Of a stretch of 40,693 nucleotides of DNA, positions 7,013 to 14,927 are shown piece by piece. Both the position numbers and the translations under genes were made by a program. Source of the DNA: Flavobacterium sp. (GTDB taxonomy: Bacteria; Bacteroidota; Bacteroidia; Flavobacteriales; Flavobacteriaceae); assembly GCA_018883065.1 (NCBI GenBank), contig VEQT01000021.1:1-40693 (forward strand), written 5' to 3'. How positions within the stretch are numbered: the first letter of the stretch is position 1; every line of letters begins with the position of its first letter. The notes below the pieces were generated by a model. It was not told the DNA's origin, searched no databases, and saw nothing but the letters and a program-made list of their open reading frames with translations.

Positions 7013-7018
7013 CCTCCT
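7013..7018 (-). promoter_or_regulatory. Perfect Shine-Dalgarno of rpsU
   Basis: The minus strand reads GAGAGGAGGTG ending 10 nt before the rpsU ATG (7000-7002). AGGAGG is the full anti-Shine-Dalgarno complement. Leaders of secE, hpf, rplL, xerC and rplK in this window have none. Confidence 0.85.
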
Positions 7019-7031
7019 CTCGTTAAGGCCG

Positions 7032-7062
7032 CAAATGTAATTAATAATTAATAAGTAACAAT
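7032..7062 (-). promoter_or_regulatory. rpsU promoter
   Basis: On the minus strand ATTG (7059-7062) lies 19 nt before TACATTTG (7032-7039), which fully matches TAnnTTTG. The first box differs from TTTG at one position. The expected start is about 25 nt upstream of the ATG, placing the AGGAGG inside the leader. Confidence 0.65.
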
Positions 7063-7075
7063 TAATAATTAATAA
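7040..7075. repeat. 15-bp direct repeat in the rpsU upstream region
   Basis: attaataattaataa occurs at 7040-7054 and again at 7061-7075. The rest of the gap to 7157 is AT-rich and I see no gene in it. Confidence 0.5.
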
Positions 7076-7157
7076 AAATCTATCCTAAAAGTAGTACTAT
7101 TAAAATTTGGTACTGAATTTTCAGGTTTTGTGATTTGGTATTTGAGATTTATAAAAT

Positions 7158-8330
7158 TTAATTCTTTACTGCTGGCTGGTAGTTTTGTTTATCAATGATC
7201 ATCTTTGACAAAATCTCTCTAAGGATTTCTGAAGTTCCACCGCCAATTGGACCCAATCGACTGTCCCGCAACAAACGTGCCAAGGGATATTCTTCCATAT
7301 AGCCGTACCCACCCAACATTTGCAAACAACTGTAAATGGCTTCGTCGGCAACTTTTGTTGACTTTAACTTGGCCATAGTCGCTTCTTTTACCACATATTC
7401 TCCTTTGTTTAATCTTGCAACGGCAGCATAATTGAACACTTTGCAATGCTCCACCTCTGTTGCATGATCAACCATGGTATGACGTAATGCTTGAAATTGA
7501 TTAATTGATTTGCCAAACGCTTCACGTTCTGCCATGTATTGTATAGTGTAGTCTATAGCATACTCAGCTCTTGCATGCGCATTGATTGCCATGATTAATC
7601 GCTCTAAAGCAAAGTGTTGCATGATATATGGAAATCCTTTACCGGCTTCGCCCATTAGGTTACTGACAGGAATTGCCACATTATCAAATGCAATCTCAGC
7701 TGTATCGGAGGCGCGCCAACCCAACTTGTCTAATTTAGTTGCTGAGACTCCTTTCAGGTTACTATCCATCAAAAAAATACTGATGCCTTTGTTACCCAAC
7801 TCGGGATTGGTTTTGGCTGCAACTACATAATAATCTGCATATACGCCATTGGTAATAAACGTTTTGGAGCCATTGATGATATATGAATCTCCTTGTAACA
7901 CGGCTGTCGTTTTCATTCCGGCAACATCACTTCCGCCAAACGGTTCTGTAATACATAACGCACCTATTTTATCACCCAAGATGCTGGGTGTCAAGTAATC
8001 CTTTTTTATTTGTTCAGAACCCTCAGCGTGAAGATGCGTCATAGCCAAATAGGCATGTGCCCACATAGCAGCAGCAAAGCCAGATGATTTTATTTTTTGA
8101 AGTTCCTCTAAAAAAATTACAGTGTAAAATAAGTCTAAATTTAATCCGCCATACGTTTCAGGATAATTGATTCCAAAAAAACCCATCTCTCCCATTTTTT
8201 TCCAAATGAATCGTTCAATGGTGCCTGTTTTTTCCCATTTTTCAATGTGAGGAACTACTTCTTTTTGTAAAAAATCGTGTAAACTTGTTCGAAACAATTC
8301 GTGTTCCTCAGTAAAGTAAGCTGCGTTCAT
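7158..8330 (-). CDS. Acyl-CoA dehydrogenase, long-chain/isovaleryl-like type
   Basis: The 390-residue flavoprotein catalyses the first, FAD-dependent alpha-beta oxidation of an acyl-CoA. Both family signatures are present: ALCITEPFGGSDVAGM (about 124-139) and QMLGGYGYMEEYPLARLLRD (about 337-356). The position that holds the catalytic glutamate in medium-chain enzymes is here GGGTSEI, without it, while E243 in FALERLIMA matches the site used by long-chain and isovaleryl enzymes. The natural substrate is therefore probably long or branched acyl-CoA, but cannot be fixed from sequence. It stands alone with its own promoter box inside the previous gene. Confidence 0.9.
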   Translation of the reverse strand: MNAAYFTEEHELFRTSLHDFLQKEVVPHIEKWEKTGTIERFIWKKMGEMGFFGINYPETYGGLNLDLFYTVIFLEELQKIKSSGFAAAMWAHAYLAMTHLHAEGSEQIKKDYLTPSILGDKIGALCITEPFGGSDVAGMKTTAVLQGDSYIINGSKTFITNGVYADYYVVAAKTNPELGNKGISIFLMDSNLKGVSATKLDKLGWRASDTAEIAFDNVAIPVSNLMGEAGKGFPYIMQHFALERLIMAINAHARAEYAIDYTIQYMAEREAFGKSINQFQALRHTMVDHATEVEHCKVFNYAAVARLNKGEYVVKEATMAKLKSTKVADEAIYSCLQMLGGYGYMEEYPLARLLRDSRLGPIGGGTSEILREILSKMIIDKQNYQPAVKN

Positions 8331-8354
8331 TTGGGAGTGATATTCGTTATTTCT

Positions 8355-9221
8355 TTAGAATTCCAAATATAATGCAATAATGTTGATTTTATCAACAGGA
8401 AAACGTTCGATTTTTGTTAAATCCTCAAGTTTTAACGGCAACTCATTTTTGCTTCTGTATACAAGAATTGATTTGGCTATATAGTAATTTAAATACGGAA
8501 CCTCCATCAGCTCCTTTAAACTACAATTGTTCACATTTTTTTTATCAATCACAGGCAATTCGCCTACATAAAAATAAGTGTTAAGTTGTGTGATTACTTC
8601 AGGAGGAATTCCCCAAATATCCTTGATCTGTTCCATACTCACAAAAAAACCAAGTTTTTTTCTTGCAGCCAAAATACGCGTTGAAAATCCATCTCCTATA
8701 CCCTTAATTTGTTTTAATTCATCAGCAGTTGCTTGGTTAATATCTACTTTTAATAGACTTGGAGTAGAACTTGCAAATTTTCTAGAATACCCATTAGTTT
8801 TTCGTGTCTTATTTACCCAATCAGGAAATTTAAAATAGGGACTTATTTTAGAAAGTAATGCATCCGAAACACCTGTCACCTGTTGGAACTCATATGCAGA
8901 ATTTACAAATAAATTTTTTGAACGATAAACCCGTAATCGATTCAACTGAGTGGGATTCATTCCAAATTTATAGGCTTTGTAATCGCTTATAAAATTGGGG
9001 TTAAATGGGTAGATTGGATATTTTTTTACTGCAGAAGATGATACTGAGTGAGCAACGGGTTGAACATAATACCATTGGGAAATAGATGAATCTTTTGGCA
9101 AATGGGCGGTGGTAAAATAGAAAAATCCTTGTAGACCCAAGATAATTGCAAACAAAAAACCTATGGCTTTTTGTTGGGACTTTGTAAAGTCAAAATAAAT
9201 GTTGGCGTGTAATTTTTTCAT
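8355..9221 (-). CDS. Membrane-anchored helix-hairpin-helix (ComEA-like) protein
   Basis: From ATG 9219-9221 the product has 288 residues: a basic N-terminus, one membrane helix (QKAIGFLFAIILGLQGFFYF, about 17-36) and then repeated helix-hairpin-helix DNA-binding units. The clearest is VDINQATADELKQIKGIGDG, followed by a related copy near the C-terminus (NNCSLKELMEVPYLNYYIAK). ComEA family proteins bind DNA at the outer face of the inner membrane during natural transformation, but many Bacteroidota members have unknown roles. The longer frame to 9308 begins with TTG and overlaps the upstream gene, so I use the internal ATG. It lies 22 bp after the PspC-like gene. Confidence 0.8.
   Translation of the reverse strand: MKKLHANIYFDFTKSQQKAIGFLFAIILGLQGFFYFTTAHLPKDSSISQWYYVQPVAHSVSSSAVKKYPIYPFNPNFISDYKAYKFGMNPTQLNRLRVYRSKNLFVNSAYEFQQVTGVSDALLSKISPYFKFPDWVNKTRKTNGYSRKFASSTPSLLKVDINQATADELKQIKGIGDGFSTRILAARKKLGFFVSMEQIKDIWGIPPEVITQLNTYFYVGELPVIDKKNVNNCSLKELMEVPYLNYYIAKSILVYRSKNELPLKLEDLTKIERFPVDKINIIALYLEF
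8364..8371 (-). promoter_or_regulatory. Possible promoter -7 box for the acyl-CoA dehydrogenase
   Basis: The minus strand reads TATATTTG, a full TAnnTTTG match, 33 bp before the ATG and within the 3' end of the upstream gene. No exact TTTG lies at the right distance. Confidence 0.4.
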
Positions 9222-9243
9222 GGCGTATAGTAAATTAGAGTTA

Positions 9244-9471
9244 TCAGAGATCAAAAACTGAACTTCGCTTAGATCGTATAAGATCTTTGAGACGAAGCCA
9301 AAAGGCAAGCGTTAAATACACTCCAAACCACAATCCTGCCGTCACAAATGAAATATAAATAAAAAACAAACGCACGCTGTTGGCTCGCATACCTAAGCGA
9401 TCGGCCAAACGGGAAGAAACGTGAAATCCATGTTTTTCAAAAAAATATTTTAATTGAATGACAATCGACAT
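9244..9471 (-). CDS. PspC-domain small membrane protein
   Basis: This 75-residue protein resembles the PspC (phage shock protein C) domain: a short N-terminal segment with LADRLGMRANSVRLFFIYIS and then a hydrophobic membrane stretch (about 33-59, FFIYISFVTAGLWFGVYLTLAFW), ending in a basic tail LRLKDLIRSKRSS. PspC proteins sense or stabilise the inner membrane under stress. Here it is not joined to a PspA or PspB gene. It runs into the ComEA-like gene, so the two may share a transcript. Confidence 0.7.
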   Translation of the reverse strand: MSIVIQLKYFFEKHGFHVSSRLADRLGMRANSVRLFFIYISFVTAGLWFGVYLTLAFWLRLKDLIRSKRSSVFDL

Positions 9472-9537
9472 AGTAAAATGGATGGTGTTTTATTCTTGTA
9501 AAACTAAAAAAAAGAAGTGAGTACTTGCTAAACTTTT

Positions 9538-10026
9538 TTATTTTAACAAATACAATTTTGCACAAGCTCGAGCATCCGATAAGGCTTCGTGGTGTTGCAG
9601 TTCAATGTTGTTTTGGGCACTACAATAACTAAGGTTAGCCGGCTTATATCCTTTGGCACGGTAGATTCTACAAGTGCATTCCCAGCGATCAGCCAACTCC
9701 AATTCTTGGTAATTCAGTCCGTAATAGTCCATGGTTTTTGCCAATACATTGCGGTCAAATTGTTCGTTGTGCGCGACTACTAATTCACCCTGTAATCTAG
9801 TTTTAATCGCTGGATAAACCAGATCAAATGTAGATTCACGATACGTATGTTGGGGATGAATGCCATGCACCCGGATATTATGATAGGAATATTCATTATT
9901 GGGCGGCTGAATCAACGTATAATATTCATCGACAATCACACTATTGCGTACCGTGACAATACCTACTGCACAGGCACTGTAAAGGTGATTTGTGGCCGTT
10001 TCAAAATCGATGGCGGTGAAATTCAT
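9538..10026 (-). CDS. DnaQ-type 3'-5' exonuclease
   Basis: The 162-residue protein is a compact DEDDh exonuclease. The metal-binding residues are visible: D7 and E9 in AIDFETA, D91 in HNEQFD, H146 and D151 in HHEALSDARA. It resembles the epsilon proofreading domain of DNA polymerase III but carries no other domain, so it may act on DNA or RNA ends in repair or processing. Its ATG follows the stop of the preceding CBS-domain enzyme directly (TAA then ATG), so translation is probably coupled, although no functional link is obvious. Confidence 0.85.
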   Translation of the reverse strand: MNFTAIDFETATNHLYSACAVGIVTVRNSVIVDEYYTLIQPPNNEYSYHNIRVHGIHPQHTYRESTFDLVYPAIKTRLQGELVVAHNEQFDRNVLAKTMDYYGLNYQELELADRWECTCRIYRAKGYKPANLSYCSAQNNIELQHHEALSDARACAKLYLLK

Positions 10027-11388
10027 TTATTTGATGGTACCGATAATATCGTATTTGGTCACAATGTGGTGCTTGCCGTTTTCTAATTCAATAAGTACCG
10101 CTTGGTTCTCTTTTGAAAACAAGTGGGTGATATCATGTATGGGCGTATTTGCTTGCACGATTGGATAAGGTTTACCCATAACCTCTTTTATTGGCATATC
10201 GGCTGCATTTTTATCTGACACATACAAATCAAACAACTGAGATTCGTCAACCGAGCCCACAAAACCTGTGATATCTATAACCGGTATTTGTGAAATTTTG
10301 TATTTGCGCATGCGTTCTATGGCGTGCGAAACCAATTCTTCGGTGCGCACTACCACCAAGGGCTGATTGACATGATCGTGTATCACATCGACTGCTTTGG
10401 TAATTTCTTCGTCCAAAAAACCGCGTTCGCGCATCCAATCGTCGTTAAACATTTTACCTACATAGCGGCTTCCCGAATCGTGAAACAAAACAACTACAAC
10501 ATCTTCTGGTTTGAAATGTTCTTTTAATTGCAACAACCCTTTTATGGCTGATCCAGCAGAATTTCCCACAAAAATCCCTTCTTCTAATGCAATTTTTCGA
10601 GTATATACTGCCGCATCTTTATCGGTTACTTTAGTAAATCCGTCAATCAACGAAAAATCAACATTCTTGGGTAAAATATCTTCTCCAATTCCCTCTGTGA
10701 TATAGGAGTAGATTTCATTCTCGTCAAAAATACCGGTTTCGTGGTATTTTTTAAACACAGATCCATAGGTGTCAACTCCCCAGATTTTGATATTCGGATT
10801 TTGTTCTTTTAAATATTTTGCTGTACCCGAAATGGTTCCTCCGGTTCCAACACCCACCACGAAATGTGTAATTTTACCATCTGTTTGTTTCCATATTTCA
10901 GGCCCGGTTTGTTCGTAATGCGCAATGGCATTTGAAGGATTATCATACTGATTTACATACCATGAATTAGGGGTTTCCTCACCCAATCGTTTAGACACCG
11001 AATAATACGATCGCGGATCGGTAGGCTCCACATCGGTAGGACAAACCACTACTTTGGCACCCACTGCACGTAAAATGTCCATTTTTTCTTTGGATTGTTT
11101 GTCTGTAATTACACAAATTAACTTGTAGCCTTTTACTATTGCAGCCAGAGCCAAGCCCATTCCAGTATTACCCGAAGTCCCTTCAATTATTGTTCCACCT
11201 GGCTTTAATCGTCCGTCAGCCTCTGCGTCCTCAACCATTTTAACGGCCATTCGATCCTTAACCGAATTTCCTGGATTGAACGTTTCAACTTTAGCCAATA
11301 CAAGCGCGTTAACTTCAGCAGTAATTTTATTTAAACGCACCAATGGGGTATTTCCTATGGTACCGAGTATATTTTCAGAATAATTCAT
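10027..11388 (-). CDS. PLP-dependent cystathionine beta-synthase-like enzyme with CBS domains
   Basis: Read from ATG 11386-11388 the product has 453 residues. The catalytic part belongs to the cysteine synthase/cystathionine beta-synthase fold: the Schiff-base lysine is K44 in NPGNSVKDR, the substrate loop is TSGNTG (71-76) and the phosphate loop GTGGTISG (181-188). The C-terminal ~120 residues hold paired CBS domains, usually regulatory sites for adenosyl ligands. This layout is that of cystathionine beta-synthase without the haem domain; cysteine synthase activity is also possible. A TTG four codons upstream is a less likely start. It lies 24 bp after the porin gene and abuts the exonuclease gene. 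Confidence 0.88.
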   Translation of the reverse strand: MNYSENILGTIGNTPLVRLNKITAEVNALVLAKVETFNPGNSVKDRMAVKMVEDAEADGRLKPGGTIIEGTSGNTGMGLALAAIVKGYKLICVITDKQSKEKMDILRAVGAKVVVCPTDVEPTDPRSYYSVSKRLGEETPNSWYVNQYDNPSNAIAHYEQTGPEIWKQTDGKITHFVVGVGTGGTISGTAKYLKEQNPNIKIWGVDTYGSVFKKYHETGIFDENEIYSYITEGIGEDILPKNVDFSLIDGFTKVTDKDAAVYTRKIALEEGIFVGNSAGSAIKGLLQLKEHFKPEDVVVVLFHDSGSRYVGKMFNDDWMRERGFLDEEITKAVDVIHDHVNQPLVVVRTEELVSHAIERMRKYKISQIPVIDITGFVGSVDESQLFDLYVSDKNAADMPIKEVMGKPYPIVQANTPIHDITHLFSKENQAVLIELENGKHHIVTKYDIIGTIK

Positions 11389-11412
11389 ATTGAGTTGCAA
11401 AAAATTAAATGA

Positions 11413-13353
11413 TTATTTAAAGAAGTTCCAAACCAAACCAAATCGAATGATAAAATCGCGATAAGGATAATCAGGAGCAGAGTAAAATTTATTGGTAGAT
11501 GACCATGCCGCATTTACATGTTCGGCTTTGAAAAAAATTCGCGTTTGACGTACACGGGCATTGACAAAAAAATCAAGTGTAGCAAAATTACCTATTTGTT
11601 TCTTTTCTTGCACAAAAAAGTCGGCGATTACTGGATTGTATCCATTTGCAAAATGCGAGCTAAAATAGTTAACAGTAAAACCGGTTTGTAAAAACATGGC
11701 TTTTTCAAAAACAAAATCCGAATAATACAGTGAATTTCGAGTTACCCATTTGGGCACATTAAGCACTAAATCATCTTGAGCAACGGTTTGGTACAAAAGT
11801 GTGTTGTCTAAGGCCAATTTCCAAAACTTGAATTCTTTGTTTGCCTGAACTGACACATAGGAAATGGCTTTTGCGTACTGTTTTGGTGACAACAGTTGGA
11901 TAGTATCATTGGAACTGTCATCAGAAAAATACAGTTTGTCCTTGTATGTTGAGAATTGCGACTTTATGTTAATATATTTCGTATCCGCAGTAAACCGAAG
12001 GGTGTTGGATAATTCGGACTTGAAGTTAGAATACCAATTGTAATTTACATAACTGCTTTGAAAAAGAGAATACGTGAGTGCAGGTAAATTCAAGTTATTT
12101 TCATAAGCAATAGAAGCCTTTGTGTTGGCAGAAAATCGGTGTTTCAATTCTACATTTGCTGATCGTATAGCTTGCGCTGAAACTGCATTCTTAACTTGTG
12201 CAGTAAGTAGCCAATCTTTTCTTTTAAAAGAATAATCGGCACCTATTGTATAAATTGCATCAGTTAGTTTGTTTGGCACAATAACTGTATTTAACACCAA
12301 TACTGTGTTGTAGAAATAGTTGTAGCGATAGGTGTCAGCATAAAACTGAAACATACCTTTGGATTTATGAGAAAATTGCAGTCCTAATTTGGTGTACAGT
12401 TTATTGTAATCCAATTGATCATTAATACCTGCCGATTTATAACTTGCACCAAATCGGTTTCGTGTAACATTACCAATGATAGAGCCTACTGTAAGTTGAT
12501 TGTATTCGAAGTATTTTGATTCGGCTTCAAATTGGTGAATTAATGAAAAATAACTGCTTGTATTTTTTTGGAAAATATAGGAATGATCTACAAATAATCT
12601 TCTGCCTTTTAAAAAGGATTTCGCATCGGTTAGATAGACTGACATGCGCTCTCGTTGTGTAAAAGACCCGTCTTGTGATTCAAAATCGATTGGAGATTGA
12701 ATTCCGCCATTTTCACCATTTAAAAAATCTTGTCCGGTATAATGGGCTTTAAGAAAATACGTTTTTGATGTATTGTGGTAATTGGTTGTAAATCTAAAAT
12801 TTCCGGTACTACTTAATTGATTGATGTATTTTCCAAGAGAACGCAGTCCTTTGTAGGCAATAGAAAAATTGAATTTTTCGCTCGTATTTACTGTTACAAA
12901 AGCATCTAAGCTCTGCCCTTGTTCCATAACCGTTTTAAAATATAATTCGGTTAATGGAGTAGCAACAGAATAATAGTCAACATCTCGATTTTGCAAATAA
13001 TTAAAGTGCTTTCCTGCTAAACCAATTTCAGGATAAAGCGAAGTGTGCTGAAGACTATTATTTAAAGTAGTATAGGTTTGGCCTTCATTTAAAAATGGCA
13101 TCAATCCAAATGTATCTTCACGCAAATAATTAAATGAATATTCCTTTGCTATGGTGAGCGAAGTGTCAACAAAAGTAGTGTCATTGGCCAAGGAGATAAT
13201 TCTGTAAGCCGTAATAGGGGCTTTTTCTGATTTCTCTTTAGCTTTTTGCTCTTGAGATTTAAGTAAACTTTTCTTTAATTTTTGAGTTGTTGTCTCTTGA
13301 CAAAATACAACTACAGAAAAAAGGAAAAGGATGGTAAAGTATAAAAATCTCAT
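11413..13353 (-). CDS. Putative outer-membrane porin-type beta-barrel protein
   Basis: From ATG 13351-13353 the protein has 646 residues with a signal peptide (MRFLYFTILFLFSVVVFCQE). The mature part is rich in alternating aromatic/polar strands and ends with a C-terminal aromatic (IRFGLVWNFFK), as expected for an outer-membrane barrel. It fits the Bacteroidota putative porin family. The longer frame starts at an ATG at 13395, but a full TAnnTTTG promoter box at 13372-13379 lies inside that extension and the signal peptide begins at the internal ATG, so the shorter form is preferred. The substrate is unknown. Confidence 0.8.
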   Translation of the reverse strand: MRFLYFTILFLFSVVVFCQETTTQKLKKSLLKSQEQKAKEKSEKAPITAYRIISLANDTTFVDTSLTIAKEYSFNYLREDTFGLMPFLNEGQTYTTLNNSLQHTSLYPEIGLAGKHFNYLQNRDVDYYSVATPLTELYFKTVMEQGQSLDAFVTVNTSEKFNFSIAYKGLRSLGKYINQLSSTGNFRFTTNYHNTSKTYFLKAHYTGQDFLNGENGGIQSPIDFESQDGSFTQRERMSVYLTDAKSFLKGRRLFVDHSYIFQKNTSSYFSLIHQFEAESKYFEYNQLTVGSIIGNVTRNRFGASYKSAGINDQLDYNKLYTKLGLQFSHKSKGMFQFYADTYRYNYFYNTVLVLNTVIVPNKLTDAIYTIGADYSFKRKDWLLTAQVKNAVSAQAIRSANVELKHRFSANTKASIAYENNLNLPALTYSLFQSSYVNYNWYSNFKSELSNTLRFTADTKYINIKSQFSTYKDKLYFSDDSSNDTIQLLSPKQYAKAISYVSVQANKEFKFWKLALDNTLLYQTVAQDDLVLNVPKWVTRNSLYYSDFVFEKAMFLQTGFTVNYFSSHFANGYNPVIADFFVQEKKQIGNFATLDFFVNARVRQTRIFFKAEHVNAAWSSTNKFYSAPDYPYRDFIIRFGLVWNFFK

Positions 13354-13371
13354 GTATTTATTCGTATGGGG

Positions 13372-13379
13372 CAAAAATA
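13372..13379 (-). promoter_or_regulatory. Porin promoter -7 box
   Basis: The minus strand reads TATTTTTG, a full TAnnTTTG match, 18 nt upstream of the preferred ATG. About 18 nt further upstream is TTTT rather than TTTG. It supports the shorter porin start. Confidence 0.5.
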
Positions 13380-13426
13380 ACCAATTGTTTGACATGGAAA
13401 ATACATTTATAGAAACTTATATAAAC

Positions 13427-13452
13427 AAAAAAACCACCCAAATGGGTGGTTT
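13427..13452 (-). terminator. Intrinsic terminator after the T9SS propeller gene
   Basis: Arms accaccca (13433-13440) and tgggtggt (13443-13450) are perfect with a 2-nt spacer and are followed on the minus strand by seven U. It lies about 22 nt after the stop of the upstream gene. Confidence 0.9.
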
Positions 13453-13473
13453 AATATGAGGTAAACAATTTGA

Positions 13474-14835
13474 TTATTGTTTTACTACTTTAATAGTAGA
13501 AGAATTACCTGTAGCATTAGTTACTTTAACCATGTAAACACCATTGTTTAAAGAAGCTAAATTAAGTGTAACATTGTTTAATGAAGAATAGTTTCCAGAT
13601 AAAACTTGTTTTCCTAACACATCAAATACAACAACTTGACTAATATTGGTGCCTCTTAATTCAAGTACACCAGTAGTTGGGTTTGGAGAAGCAGTAGCAA
13701 TTTGTTGAGCGGTAAATGTGTCATTTGACAACGGATTACCATTCCATTTAAAAATTCCACCTACTGCAGCCGAAGTACTAAAACCACTAGCAAAACCTGT
13801 ATTTGCATTTAAAAATGTAACAACACCACCATCAACATAATTTGAATCTGGATTGTCATTGATGTTTGTCCAAGTTAAACCACCATCTGTTGTGAATGAT
13901 GAACCACGTACTGCATCTAAATCCTCACCTACAGAAATGTAAGCATTTGGAACTCCAGGAATCTCAGAGATACCAAAATTTCTTAAGTTAGCGTCCCAAA
14001 TTACAGGATTCCATGTGTATCCACCATCAGTAGTGTTATACAAAAGGAAATCACTCGTTTGCAAAAGACCATTTTGTTCGTCAGTAAATGACAAATCTCC
14101 TGCCTCAGAACCATTAATACCACCACCAAAATCAGGAATAGGAGATACTGCAGCTGTCCAAGTATATCCTTTATCAGTTGAAATCAAAATACGTCCAAAA
14201 GTAGTACCAATCCAGATCGTATTACCAGTTACAGTATACTGGTTAGTTAATCCATACTCAGCAGCATCCAATGCAGCAGGAATATTTCCAGCAGGAACAC
14301 GTACCCAGTTTGTACCACCGTTTGTAGTTGTATAAATTTCGAAAGATCCTTCAGAAGGATCACCCATGGTAACACCATTGTTTGCATCCCAGAAATATAC
14401 TAAGTTACAGAATGAAGCACCATCAGCACCGTTGAAAGAAGCTGTGTTTTGACGAACCCAAGTAGTTCCTCCATTTGTAGTTTGCCAAATACCCCCAACT
14501 ACACCAGCAGCCTTTGGAAAAACAGAAGCATAAGCCACATCAGCAGATACACCCCAGATGTTTGAAATTTCAAGGTTGGCAGCTTGTGCACCTAAATCAA
14601 TTGCAGAAGTAGACCAGACAGTACCACCGTTTGTGGTTTTAGAATAACGACGAATAGTTGCACAACCTGTAGTTCCGCATGAATTGCTTAACCAAGCCAC
14701 GTTGTCGTCAACAATAGAAATACTTCGCATACCAGTGCTTGCAGCAGGTTGTGAAGTTGCCTGCTCAGTCCAATAGTCCTGTGCTTGCACGGAAACAGCT
14801 ACCATGAAGGAAGCAAAAAGTAATAATTTTTTCAT
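13474..14835 (-). CDS. T9SS-exported protein with BNR/YCF48-like repeats
   Basis: The 453-residue protein has a signal peptide (MKKLLLFASFMVAVSVQAQ), then at least five Asp-box-like repeats of the form TTxGGxTW (TTNGGTTWVRQN, TTNGGTNWVRVP, STDKGYTW, TTDGGYTW, TTDGGLTW), suggesting a beta-propeller. The last ~75 residues (ASPNPTTGVLELRG through VFDVLGKQ to GNSSTIKVVKQ) are a type A sorting domain for the type IX secretion system, so it is sent to the cell surface or medium. It resembles sialidase/YCF48 folds but no catalytic residues were recognised. It lies after the SusCD operon with its own terminator and promoter. Confidence 0.88.
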   Translation of the reverse strand: MKKLLLFASFMVAVSVQAQDYWTEQATSQPAASTGMRSISIVDDNVAWLSNSCGTTGCATIRRYSKTTNGGTVWSTSAIDLGAQAANLEISNIWGVSADVAYASVFPKAAGVVGGIWQTTNGGTTWVRQNTASFNGADGASFCNLVYFWDANNGVTMGDPSEGSFEIYTTTNGGTNWVRVPAGNIPAALDAAEYGLTNQYTVTGNTIWIGTTFGRILISTDKGYTWTAAVSPIPDFGGGINGSEAGDLSFTDEQNGLLQTSDFLLYNTTDGGYTWNPVIWDANLRNFGISEIPGVPNAYISVGEDLDAVRGSSFTTDGGLTWTNINDNPDSNYVDGGVVTFLNANTGFASGFSTSAAVGGIFKWNGNPLSNDTFTAQQIATASPNPTTGVLELRGTNISQVVVFDVLGKQVLSGNYSSLNNVTLNLASLNNGVYMVKVTNATGNSSTIKVVKQ

Positions 14836-14864
14836 AATTTGAATGTGTTTAAATGATTGAAAAA

Positions 14865-14872
14865 CAAAAGTA
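14865..14872 (-). promoter_or_regulatory. Promoter -7 box of the T9SS propeller gene
   Basis: The minus strand reads TACTTTTG, a full TAnnTTTG match, 29 nt upstream of the ATG. It lies in the U-run side of the preceding terminator; the -33 region falls within the hairpin and has TTTT instead of TTTG. Confidence 0.55.
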
Positions 14873-14917
14873 AAAATTAATTAGATTAAAAAAAGCATTT
14901 TAATCTAATTAATTTTT
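14872..14917 (-). terminator. Intrinsic terminator of the SusCD operon
   Basis: A perfect 20-bp inverted repeat (14872-14891 with 14898-14917) encloses a 6-nt loop. It begins 10 nt after the stop of the last operon gene and is followed by U-rich RNA. The stem is almost entirely A/T, so strength is uncertain. Confidence 0.75.
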
Positions 14918-14927
14918 AGTATTATAC

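Noticed and set aside
14015..14335. Plus-strand reading frame of 106 codons
   Set aside because: It is antisense to the T9SS repeat protein and shows no signal peptide or domain.
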